Below, piece after piece: positions 44,431-52,189 of a stretch of 64,000 bases of DNA (position 1 is the stretch's first letter; every line of letters starts with the position of its first letter). The notes beneath the pieces were generated by a model, which worked only from the letters and a program-made list of their open reading frames with translations, was not told where the DNA came from and searched no databases. The stretch is from assembly GCA_963762735.1 (NCBI GenBank), contig CAVXMG010000004.1:14827-78826 (forward strand), given 5' to 3'. The translations under genes were made by a program, and so were the position numbers. The DNA comes from DASXKD01 sp963762735. Lineage in GTDB: Bacteria; Actinomycetota; Actinomycetes; Streptosporangiales; Streptosporangiaceae.

Positions 44431-44525
44431 ACGGCCAAGGCCCGTGACAAGGGACGGGCCGAGGCCATCGGGGGTCCGGGGGTCGCCCCCGGGCCAGTTC
44501 CAGAGGGGTCGCTCCCCCGGGCTAG
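44431..44525 (+). repeat. REP-like element, copy D
   Basis: GGGGGTCCGGGGGTCGCCCCC hairpin plus a second CTCCCCCGGGCTAG unit, between the converging 3' ends of map and the LVIVD gene. The last CTAG supplies the stop codon of the LVIVD gene (44522-44524). Confidence 0.75.
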
Positions 44526-45715
44526 AATCGCGCCTCAGCCATGAGGGCGGCCAGGGGCGGCTCGGGTTCCAGGACGTACAGGCCGCCGCCGATCCGGTCG
44601 GTCACCCAGACCAGGCCGCCGGAGTCCACGAACAGGTCGTTGATCTGGGCCACCGGCTGGCCGGGCGGCGGCTGCGGTATCCAGTGCGCCACCTCGGCCG
44701 GGTGGCCGGGGTCGGCCAGGTCGTACACCCGCACCCCGGCGCTGAAGTAGCTGGCGAACACCAGGCGCTCGCTGCGGTAGGAGCCTGCCTGGTTCTCGTG
44801 CAGGTTGTGCGCGCCGAAGCGGAGCGGCAGGTGGTCGAAGCCGTCCGGATGCGGGCATTCCGCGAGCATCGCCGGGCTGGCACCGGACACGTCGAGGACG
44901 TGGATCGCCCGCCGGGGCGCGTGCGGCCCGTCGTGGACCTGCTCGTCGGTGGCGACCACCAGGCCACGGCCGGGCAGCGGCAGGCAGGTGTGCGTCGACC
45001 CGCCGCCCTGCCACTGCGCCAGGCCCGCCTGGCGGGGACGGGTCATGTCGGACACGTCAAGCACCACCATGCCCGCATCGTCGTAACCGAGGTAGGCCCG
45101 GTCCCCCGCGATGAGCGCATGGTGCGCGGCGTACCGCTCCCCCGAGGGCCAGCCCGGCTGCTCGTCGTCCCGCTGTCCAGGCCACCACCAGCGGGCCGCC
45201 TCCACCGGGTGCGCGGGATCTGCCAGGTCCACCACCACCCAGATGCGGTCGCGGAAATGGTCAGGTATGGCGGACATGTGCGCGTACCGGCCGCCGGTCC
45301 AGACGACCCGGTGCACTCCCCTGCCGCCGCTGTGCCAGAAGGCGAGCCGCTCCGGGCGCAGCGGGTCCTCCAGCCGGTAGATGGCCAGCCCCGCCGATAC
45401 AGGGCCGGTGTCCGGTGCTGTATACGGGAACTTCTCGTGGTTGACCAGCAGCAGGCCGCCGGCGACCTGCACCTTGTGGGTGTGGCTGCGCGCCGGGGCC
45501 GGCCATTGCCTGACCAGTACCGGCCGGGCCGGGTCGGCGGCGTCGAGCACCGACGTCCCGGCCCCGGTGGTGCCGGTGTGCCCCACGTACACGGCGTCGC
45601 CGTGCCTGATCACCTGCATGCCGTCGCCGTGCCCAGCCAGGCCGTGGTGGCCGATCAGGCGCAGGCCCGCGGCGCTCGCGGTGCGCGCGCCCCCCACGAC
45701 CGGGTCGCCGGTCAT
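44522..45715 (-). CDS. LVIVD-repeat beta-propeller protein, own start
   Basis: From ATG 45715, 397 residues form a propeller of LVIVD-type blades (YVGHTGTTGAGTSVLDAADP, RIWVVVDLADPAHPVEAARW, AYLGYDDAGMVVLDVSDMTR, AGVRVYDLADPGHPAEVAHW). Such proteins are of unknown function, often selenium-binding-protein-like or surface-associated; no signal peptide is seen here. The start follows directly after REP-like copy E with no strong ribosome site, so translation may depend on the upstream hydrolase. Confidence 0.7.
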   Translation of the reverse strand: MTGDPVVGGARTASAAGLRLIGHHGLAGHGDGMQVIRHGDAVYVGHTGTTGAGTSVLDAADPARPVLVRQWPAPARSHTHKVQVAGGLLLVNHEKFPYTAPDTGPVSAGLAIYRLEDPLRPERLAFWHSGGRGVHRVVWTGGRYAHMSAIPDHFRDRIWVVVDLADPAHPVEAARWWWPGQRDDEQPGWPSGERYAAHHALIAGDRAYLGYDDAGMVVLDVSDMTRPRQAGLAQWQGGGSTHTCLPLPGRGLVVATDEQVHDGPHAPRRAIHVLDVSGASPAMLAECPHPDGFDHLPLRFGAHNLHENQAGSYRSERLVFASYFSAGVRVYDLADPGHPAEVAHWIPQPPPGQPVAQINDLFVDSGGLVWVTDRIGGGLYVLEPEPPLAALMAEARF

Positions 45716-46867
45716 GGCCGGCCCTGCTAGCCCGGGGGGACGACCCCCGGAACCCCCGATGGCCTGCGGCCCCGTTCCTCCGTCACGGGGCCTTGACCCC
45801 CGGATGGGTCGCGCGCCGAGCGTGTCCGCCGCCCAGTCCGCGGTGCGGTACCGGTGGAACGGCGCCAGGTTGGCGCACCCGTGGTTGCCCTGCTCGAGCA
45901 GCAGCAGCGCAGCCGGGCCGCCGGCCTCGTCGATCAGTTGCTCAGCCTGCTGCCAGGGGATCAGCCGGTCGAGCTTGCCCATCACGGCCAGCAGCGGGCA
46001 GCGGATCCGTTCCGCGCGCCCGGCCATGGTCAGCTCGCCCGCCTTGACCCTGGCCGTCTCCAGGTCCGGCGACTTGGACCGCACCCGGAACGCCTCCCTG
46101 GTCAGGCTCGGCAGGTTGTCCCAGTTCCCGGCGAACGTGAAAGGCCCGGCCAGCGCGATACAGGCCTGGATCCGCTCGTCGCCGCTGGCGACCCGCGGTG
46201 CGTAGTACCCGCCCAGGCTCACCCCCCAGACCCCGATCCGGCTCGGGTCCAGGGACGGCTCGGTGATCAGGTAGTCGATGATCGCCCCGCCGGGGACCTC
46301 CCAGTCGCCGCGGATGGCCAGGTCGTACTCGGCCTCGCCCTGCCCGGGGCCGTCCACGCTGAACGTGGCGATGCCGCGCTCCAGGAACAGGTCCTCGGTG
46401 CTGCGCAGCTCTTCCTTGGTCGAGTCCAGGCCGGGAATCATGATCATCACCGGGTGCGGGCCCCGCCCGTGCGGCTCCCGCAGGATCCCGACGATGTGCG
46501 AGCCCTCGAACGGGATCTCCGCCCGCTTCCCTGGCGGGTCGAGGTAGGGCAGCGCGTCGGTCAGGCACCGGACCGCATGGCCGTGCGCCTCCCGCATCTG
46601 GTCCATGTCGTTCACGAACAGGAACTTCGCGAAGTGGTAGTACACCGCCGCCTGGGACAGGTGGGCGCCGGCCGACATCTCCCGGCCCTCGGTGAGCGCC
46701 TCGCGGCCGAGCGACTCGTGTTCGGCCGCGACCTTGCTCCAGGCCGCGCACCAGTCGTTCCACGAAGTCAGCCCGCTGGTGATCCGCTCGAAATCGCCCG
46801 CGGTCACACCGTTCATGGTGAACCGCGGCGCCCAGTGCGAGATCGCCATGGCTACCCGTTCGTCCAC
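44522..46867 (-). CDS. alpha/beta hydrolase read through into an LVIVD protein
   Basis: An open frame of 781 residues. The first 350 are a FrsA/pseudooxynicotine-hydrolase-like alpha/beta hydrolase: a helical N-terminal cap, MIMIPGLDSTKEELRS, nucleophile in GVWGVSLGGYYAPR, Asp in MGKLDRLIPW, His in GNHGCANLAP. GTG 46867 with GAGGAGG five bases upstream is the best start. After GARPI the frame passes through REP-like copy E (translated as RGSRPRDGGTGPQAIGGSGG) and on into a complete second protein. The hydrolase probably lost its own stop when the element arrived. Divergent from the molybdenum hydroxylase genes. Confidence 0.75.
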   Translation of the reverse strand: MDERVAMAISHWAPRFTMNGVTAGDFERITSGLTSWNDWCAAWSKVAAEHESLGREALTEGREMSAGAHLSQAAVYYHFAKFLFVNDMDQMREAHGHAVRCLTDALPYLDPPGKRAEIPFEGSHIVGILREPHGRGPHPVMIMIPGLDSTKEELRSTEDLFLERGIATFSVDGPGQGEAEYDLAIRGDWEVPGGAIIDYLITEPSLDPSRIGVWGVSLGGYYAPRVASGDERIQACIALAGPFTFAGNWDNLPSLTREAFRVRSKSPDLETARVKAGELTMAGRAERIRCPLLAVMGKLDRLIPWQQAEQLIDEAGGPAALLLLEQGNHGCANLAPFHRYRTADWAADTLGARPIRGSRPRDGGTGPQAIGGSGGRPPGLAGPAMTGDPVVGGARTASAAGLRLIGHHGLAGHGDGMQVIRHGDAVYVGHTGTTGAGTSVLDAADPARPVLVRQWPAPARSHTHKVQVAGGLLLVNHEKFPYTAPDTGPVSAGLAIYRLEDPLRPERLAFWHSGGRGVHRVVWTGGRYAHMSAIPDHFRDRIWVVVDLADPAHPVEAARWWWPGQRDDEQPGWPSGERYAAHHALIAGDRAYLGYDDAGMVVLDVSDMTRPRQAGLAQWQGGGSTHTCLPLPGRGLVVATDEQVHDGPHAPRRAIHVLDVSGASPAMLAECPHPDGFDHLPLRFGAHNLHENQAGSYRSERLVFASYFSAGVRVYDLADPGHPAEVAHWIPQPPPGQPVAQINDLFVDSGGLVWVTDRIGGGLYVLEPEPPLAALMAEARF
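45724..45802 (-). repeat. REP-like element, copy E (inside an open frame)
   Basis: Reverse-orientation copy with both hairpins (CTAGCCCGGGGGGACGACCC and CCCCGTTCCTCCGTCACGGGG). It joins the hydrolase and LVIVD reading frames without a stop codon. Confidence 0.8.
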
Positions 46868-46958
46868 GCGCCCTCCTCGTCGTTCGCTGGCGAGATCTGC
46901 AAACGAATGCATACTCTCTAGGACAGGCCCGGGTCAACCTGGGTACAGGGAGAGCGTG

Positions 46959-47519
46959 ATGGAACAGCAGGAACTGCACCTGACCGTGAACGGCGAGGAC
47001 CGCGCCCTGGCCTGCGATCCGGATCTGCCCTTGCTCGATGTGCTGCGCGCGGGGCTTGGCCTGGCCGGGCCGCGGTTCGGCTGCGGTCTGGGCCTGTGCG
47101 GTGCCTGCATGGTGATCATCGACGGCAAGGCCAGGTCATCCTGCGACTACCCGGCCTGGGCCGCCGAGGGAACCGAGGTGACCACGGTCGAGGGCCTGCG
47201 CCAGGACGGCGCACTGCACGCGGTGCAGCAGGCGTTCCTTGACGAGCAGGCGGCGCAGTGCGGCTACTGCACCTCGGGGATGATCGTCGCCGCGGCCGCG
47301 CTGCTGGCGGTGAACCCCGAGCCGACCGAGCAGGAGGTCCGCGCCGCGCTCGACCCGAACCTGTGCCGCTGCGGCACGCACGGCAGGGTGGTGGCCGCCG
47401 TGCTCCGGGCGGCCGGACACCACGACACCGAGCAGCCCGCGCACCGCGATCAGGAGCAGGCCGCGCGCCATGACACTGAGCAGGCCGCGCGCCGCGACAG
47501 GGGGCACGCCGTCCGGTGA
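46959..47519 (+). CDS. (2Fe-2S) subunit of a molybdenum hydroxylase
   Basis: A 186-residue iron-sulfur subunit. Plant-type cluster ligands are in GCGLGLCGACMV with a later Cys; the second cluster is in QCGYCTSGM and NLCRCGTH. It passes electrons from the molybdenum site of the partner subunit. ATG 46959 has GGGAG upstream. The C-terminus ends in an 8-residue repeat (HHDTEQPA, HRDQEQAA, RHDTEQAA). Its stop overlaps the start of the large subunit. Resembles IorA of isoquinoline 1-oxidoreductase. Confidence 0.9.
   Translation: MEQQELHLTVNGEDRALACDPDLPLLDVLRAGLGLAGPRFGCGLGLCGACMVIIDGKARSSCDYPAWAAEGTEVTTVEGLRQDGALHAVQQAFLDEQAAQCGYCTSGMIVAAAALLAVNPEPTEQEVRAALDPNLCRCGTHGRVVAAVLRAAGHHDTEQPAHRDQEQAARHDTEQAARRDRGHAVR
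47418..47513 (+). repeat. 24-bp tandem repeat in coding sequence
   Basis: Four 24-base units at 47418, 47442, 47466 and 47490, diverging, encoding an 8-residue acidic/basic repeat at the C-terminus of the iron-sulfur subunit. Confidence 0.7.
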
Positions 47520-49645
47520 CTCCCCCGCCGTCCGGCCTCGCCGCCTACCCGAGCCTCGCCGCCAACCCCGTGCTGAGCTCCTGGCTGGCGTTCTCCCCGG
47601 ACGGCACGGTCACGATCCGGCCGGGCAAGGTGGAGTACGGCCAGGGCGTCTGGACGGCGCTGGCCCAGGTCGCGGCGGAGGAACTCGACGTGGCGCTGGC
47701 CCGGGTGACGGTGGCGCCGGTGAGCACGGGCACCAGCCCGGACGAGGGGGTCACCTCGGGCAGCCTGTCCATCCAGCACTCCGGCTCGGCGCTGCGGCAG
47801 GCGTGCGCGCAGGCCCGCGCGCTGCTGCTGGCCGAGGCCGCCGGCAAGCTCGGCACCGCCGCGGCCGAACTGGCCGTCGAGGATGGGCAGATCCTCGCCG
47901 CTGGGCAGCCGACCGGGCTCAACTACTGGTCGCTCGCTGGCCCGGGGCTGCTGGACCGGGAGGCCGGCGACCCGGTCCCGGTCAAGCCGCCGGACCGGTG
48001 GTCGGTGGCTGGCCGCAGCGCCCCCAGGCTCGACCTGCCGGACAAGGTCACCGGGCGCCCCAGGTTCCTGCACGACATGGTGCTGCCCGGGATGCTCTAC
48101 GGCCGCGTCGTCCGGCCGCCCGCGGTCGTGGCGGAACTGCTCAGCACCGGCGACCCTGACCTGCCGCCGGACGTGATCGTGGTGCGCGACGGCTCGTTCC
48201 TCGGCGTCGTGGCCACCACGGACTCCCGCGCGCTCCGCGCCGCCCGCCTGGTGGCCAAGGCGGCCCAATGGCAGGTGACCGAGTCGCTGCCCGACGACCG
48301 CGACCTGAAGGGGTTCCTGCTCTCCGCGCCCGCCGAGGACGTCCCCGTGGAGTCGCGCCACGACGAAGAAGCCGCCGCGTCGGTGACGACGGCCCGGACC
48401 GCCGAGTACACCCGGCCCTTCCTCGCCCACGCCTCCATGGCGCCGAGCTGCGCGATCGCCCGCTGGGACTCCGGCACCGTCACGGCGTGGAGCCACAGCC
48501 AGGGCATATTCGCGCTGCGTGACGCCCTCGCGGCCGGCCTGCGCCTGGACCCCGCCCAGGTGACCGTGAACCACGCGGAGGGGGCAGGCGCCTACGGGCA
48601 CAACGGCGCCGACGACGCCGCCCTGGACGCGGTGCTGCTCGCCCGGGCCGTGCCGGGGCGGCCGGTCCGGGTGCTGTGGTCCCGCGAGGACGAGATGAGC
48701 TGGGCGCCGCTCGGCCCGGCCATGCTGGCCCGGCTGTCGGCGGGGCTCGACGCCCGGGGCAGGATCGTGAACTGGCGCCAGGACGTGTGGAGCAACGGGT
48801 TCATCGGCCGCCCCGGCCGCGGTGGCGACCCGCGGCTGCTGGCCCTGGCCCACCTGGCCGGCGGACGGCCGATGCCGCCCGCGCCCGACGGCCCGCCGAC
48901 CGGCGCCATGGGCTCCACCCGCAACGCGGTGCCCGGCTATGACATCCCCGACCTGGAGGTGGTCCGGCACCGGCTGCTCACGATGCCGATCAGGACCTCT
49001 TCGCTGCGGTCCCTCGGTGCGTTCCTCAACGTGTTCGCGATCGAGTCGTTCATGGACGAACTGGCCGAATGCGCCGGGGCGGACCCGGTCGCGTTCCGGC
49101 TGGCGCACCTGACCGACCCGCGGGCGGTGCGGGTGATCGAGGAGGTGGCGGAGTTCTCCGGCTGGGCGGGCCGCCCTCAGCACGAGGGCACCGGCTACGG
49201 GATCGGTTACGCCAGGTACAAGGGCCTCGCCGGGTACTGTGCGGCGGTGGCCGAGGTCGAGGCCGAGGACGACGTGCACGTGCGGCGCCTGTGGCTCGCG
49301 GTCGACGTCGGCACGGTCATCAACCCGGACGGGGTCGTCAACCAGGTCGAAGGCGGCGCGGTGCAGAGCACAAGCTGGGCCATCAGGGAGCGGGTGACCT
49401 TCGACCGGGCCAAGATCACGTCACTGAGCTGGGACACCTACCCGGTGCTGCGGTTCACCGAGGTGCCCGACGTGGCGGTCCGGATCGTCGCCGCGCCGGG
49501 GCAGCCGGAGACCGGCGCGGGCGAGGTCGCCCAGGGCCCGGTCGCCGCCGCGATCGGCAACGCGCTGGCCCAGGCGGTCGGCGTGCGGGTACGCGACCTG
49601 CCGCTCACCCGCGAGCAGGTGATCCGCGCGATCGAAGCGAGCTGA
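47516..49645 (+). CDS. molybdopterin-binding hydroxylase large subunit, IorB-like
   Basis: A 709-residue xanthine-dehydrogenase-family large subunit. IorB-like features are VTIRPGKVEYGQGVWTALAQ near the start, SIQHSGSALRQACAQAR, the central DLPDKVTGRPRFLHDMVLPG and C-terminal DVGTVINPDGVVNQVEGGAV and GAGEVAQGPVAAAI (molybdopterin and catalytic Glu region). It hydroxylates an N-heterocycle or aldehyde using water. No FAD subunit or maturation factor (XdhC) is adjacent. GTG start overlaps the small-subunit stop. Confidence 0.88.
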   Translation: MTPPPSGLAAYPSLAANPVLSSWLAFSPDGTVTIRPGKVEYGQGVWTALAQVAAEELDVALARVTVAPVSTGTSPDEGVTSGSLSIQHSGSALRQACAQARALLLAEAAGKLGTAAAELAVEDGQILAAGQPTGLNYWSLAGPGLLDREAGDPVPVKPPDRWSVAGRSAPRLDLPDKVTGRPRFLHDMVLPGMLYGRVVRPPAVVAELLSTGDPDLPPDVIVVRDGSFLGVVATTDSRALRAARLVAKAAQWQVTESLPDDRDLKGFLLSAPAEDVPVESRHDEEAAASVTTARTAEYTRPFLAHASMAPSCAIARWDSGTVTAWSHSQGIFALRDALAAGLRLDPAQVTVNHAEGAGAYGHNGADDAALDAVLLARAVPGRPVRVLWSREDEMSWAPLGPAMLARLSAGLDARGRIVNWRQDVWSNGFIGRPGRGGDPRLLALAHLAGGRPMPPAPDGPPTGAMGSTRNAVPGYDIPDLEVVRHRLLTMPIRTSSLRSLGAFLNVFAIESFMDELAECAGADPVAFRLAHLTDPRAVRVIEEVAEFSGWAGRPQHEGTGYGIGYARYKGLAGYCAAVAEVEAEDDVHVRRLWLAVDVGTVINPDGVVNQVEGGAVQSTSWAIRERVTFDRAKITSLSWDTYPVLRFTEVPDVAVRIVAAPGQPETGAGEVAQGPVAAAIGNALAQAVGVRVRDLPLTREQVIRAIEAS

Positions 49646-49659
49646 CCGCCGCGCCGCTA

Positions 49660-49768
49660 GGCCATCGGGAGTCGGCTCCCCCGGGCCAGCACGGCCACGG
49701 CCCGGTGACGAAGGAACCGGGCCGCAGGCCATCGGGGGGTTCCGGGGGGTCGCTCCCCCGGGCCAGCA
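49660..49768 (+). repeat. REP-like element, copy F (one and a half units)
   Basis: A partial unit (GGCTCCCCCGGGCCAGCACGG) followed by a full one with both hairpins. Between the converging 3' ends of the large hydroxylase subunit and prs copy 1. It ends in a perfect 20-bp palindrome GGCCAGCACTAGTGCTGGCC (49760-49779) that includes the prs stop. Confidence 0.8.
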
Positions 49769-50410
49769 CTAGTGCTGGCCGAATAGGGCGCTGACCGACT
49801 CGCCGACGTGGATCCGCCGGATCGCCTCGGCCAGGGCAGGGGCGACCGAAAGCACGGTGAGCTTGCCGCTCTCCCACGTTTCCGGCGGCGGCACGGTGTT
49901 GGTGCAGATGATCTCGGTGACCTCGGGCGCGGCGGCGATCTTCTCCAGTGCCCCGTCGGCGAACAGTCCGTGCGTGCACGCGACGCGCACCGACTTGACC
50001 CGGTGCTCGCGGAGCTTGGCCAAGAGCTCGATCAGCGTGGTGCCCCGGGCGATCTCGTCGTCGAGGACGATCACATCGCTGTCGTCCACGTCCCCGATGA
50101 TCGAGGTAATGCGGACCGTATGGTCGTCGATGCGCTCCTTGGCCCCGGCGGCGACCGGCAGCCCCAGCCGGGTGGCGAACGCGGCCGCGCTCTTGGCGTT
50201 GCCCAGGTCCGGGGACACGACCACGGTCCCGGAAAGGTCCTGGCCGCGGAAGTGGCCGGCCAGTTCCCGCAGCGCGTGCAGGTGGTCCACCGGCACCGAG
50301 AAGAACCCGTGTACCTGGCTGGAGTGCAGGGTCATCGTGAGCACCCGGCTGGCCCCGGCGCTGACCAGCAGGTCGGCCACCATCCGGCCGCCGATCGACA
50401 CCCGGGGCAT
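49769..50410 (-). pseudogene. prs: ribose-phosphate pyrophosphokinase, 5'-truncated copy 1
   Basis: The frame encodes the last 213 residues of PRPP synthetase: MPRVSIGGRMVADLLVSAGA, VTMTLHSSQVHGFF-type region (TLHSSQVHGFFSVPVDHL), the PRPP-binding VIVLDDEIARGTTLIELLAK and the C-terminus VSALFGQH. About 100 N-terminal residues, including the ATP-binding first part, are missing: similarity to copy 2 stops abruptly at about 50430 where a compositionally odd tract begins. The start codon is internal to the gene. As it stands the copy cannot make an active enzyme. Confidence 0.85.
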
Positions 50411-50430
50411 GTGCTTCTTGTCACTGCGCG

Positions 50431-50864
50431 GAGTGTAGATAGGAGCAGAGGTGCGGGGGCAGATGGCGCATCGCTGAACACGGTGGCATGGTAGGGAGGG
50501 GAGTTAGGTTCTGTGAGAGGGTGAACGGTGGGGATAGCACGAGGTAGCAGTTCGGTGCTGGTATGTGCGCGCACCGCGCTGCGGTGGTGGCACGGAGAGG
50601 TGCGACCACCAGATCGGTGGTCTCTGTCAGATGAGACCAGCTCGGTAGGTCTGCGATGACACGATCTGCACGCTTGTAGGTAGCACCACACACGAGAACA
50701 GAGCAATTGTGAAATAGGTTGTTTAGGAGTGTTTGTTATGAGGGTGGTGATATAGTAATGGGGTGAGGAAGAGAGTAAATATAGATATAGTGTTATGTGT
50801 TAATAAAAGGAAGGTGTAAAGTAGAATGAAAGAAAAAGAAAGAGAGATAAGATGAGGGAGAAGG
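50431..50864. other. anomalous tract: GC falls steadily and C almost disappears
   Basis: No supported gene. The plus strand starts moderately GC-rich, then drifts over about 430 bases to an AT- and purine-rich sequence nearly without C (from about 50712, for example GGTGATATAGTAATGGGG). Nothing like it occurs elsewhere in the window. It separates two prs copies. The gradual decay followed by an abrupt return to normal sequence at about 50865 looks like a low-quality read tail at a contig join rather than real DNA. Confidence 0.6.
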
Positions 50865-51808
50865 CTAGTGCTGGCCGAACAGGGCGCTGACCGACTCGCC
50901 GACGTGGATCCGCCGGATCGCCTCCGCCAGGGCCGGTGCGACCGACAGCACGGTGAGTTTGCCGCTCTCCCACGTCTCCGGCGGCGGCACGGTGTTGGTG
51001 CAGATGATCTCGGTGACCTCGGGCGCGGTGGCGATCTTCTCCAGGGCACCGTCGGCGAACAGCCCGTGCGTGCACGCGACGCGCACCGACTTGACCCGGT
51101 GCTCGCGGAGCTTGGCCAATAGCTCGATCAGCGTGGTGCCCCGCGCGATCTCGTCGTCGAGGACGATCACGTCGCTGTCGTCCACGTCCCCGATGATCGA
51201 GGTGATGCGGACCGTATGGTCGTCGATGCGCTCCTTGGCCCCGGCCGCGACCGGCAGCCTCAGCCGGGTGGCGAACGCGGCCGCGCTCTTGGCGTTTCCC
51301 AGGTCCGGGGACACCACCACGGTCCCCGAAGGTCCTGGCCGCGGAAGTGGCCGGCCAGTTCCCGCAGCGCGTGCAGGTGGTCCACCGGCACCGAGAAGAA
51401 CCCGTGTACCTGGCTGGAGTGCAGGGTCATCGTGAGCACCCGGCTGGCCCCGGCGCTGACCAGCAGGTCGGCCACCATCCGGCCGCCGATCGACACCCGG
51501 GGCATGTGCTTCTTGTCACTGCGCGCGTAGGAGTAGTGCGGTATCACCGCGGTGACCCGGGCCGCGGAGGCACCGCGGGCCGCGTCCAGCATGAGCAGCA
51601 ACTCGACCAGGTTGTCCTGCACCGGCGGGCTCAGCGGCTGGATCAGGAAGACGTCGCGTTCCCGGCAGTTGGACTGCAGCTGGACTTCCATGCAGTCGTT
51701 GGCGAACCGGCGCGATCGTACCGGGAGCAGGGGCTCGCCCAGCTCCGCACAGATCTCGGCCGCCAGCTTTGGGTGGGCACTTCCGCTGAACACCGCGATC
51801 TCACGCAC
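50865..51808 (-). pseudogene. prs: ribose-phosphate pyrophosphokinase, frameshifted copy 2
   Basis: The full-length gene is present but in two frames. The first 165 residues (REIAVFSGSAHPKLAAEICA start, QPLSPPVQDNLVELLLMLDA, IPHYSYARSDKKHMPRVS) run from 51808 to about 51330. There CCCCGAAGG replaces CCCGGAAAGG of copy 1, one base shorter, and the remaining 150 residues (VVSPDLGNAKSAAAFATRLR to VSALFGQH) are in another frame. PRPP synthetase is essential for nucleotide, His and Trp synthesis, so an intact copy must exist elsewhere or this frameshift is not real. Confidence 0.85.
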
Positions 51809-51817
51809 GCGACCAGG

Positions 51818-52099
51818 CTAGGGCATCGACCGCCGGGGGCTGTGGGCATCCGATTGCCCGGTGGAAATGCCCGCCAGGGGATGGCTTGGGCGCACAAGCT
51901 CGGGTGTCCTGACTCTTGTAGAGCTCGATCCGGGGCTAGCCGGTGCACTGGGGGTGGCCTGGACCAGGTCGATCTGCAGGCTGAGGCCGCCGTTGGCGCT
52001 GGGGCCCGCCGCCCACGCCTTCAGGTAGCGGAAGTTGGCCTGGTACAGGTCGCGAAACCGGAGTTCCCGCTGGTCTCGGTCCTGGTCAGCGGCTGCCAT
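51818..52099 (-). pseudogene. N-terminal remnant of an ECF-sigma-like gene
   Basis: A start with CAGGAG five bases upstream opens MAAADQDRDQRELRFRDLYQ then ANFRYLKAW. This resembles the start of region 2 of ECF sigma factors (the LYxANFxxLLAY motif). The rest of the 93-residue frame (GLSLQIDLVQATPS, then a Ser/Pro-rich tail) has no sigma features, so the gene is a remnant or a different small protein. Low certainty. Confidence 0.35.
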
Positions 52100-52189
52100 G
52101 GCGGCTCCTGTCGCCTGCGCGGCCGCTGCTTGGTGGGTTGCCCATGCCTGGTAGATCTCCGGCTAGGCCGGAGAACGTTCCGCCCCGAC

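Noticed and set aside
50431..50864. Reading the AT-rich tract as a foreign island or phage remnant
   Set aside because: No coding frame, no repeats or att-like ends, and a smooth composition gradient; an artefact is more likely.
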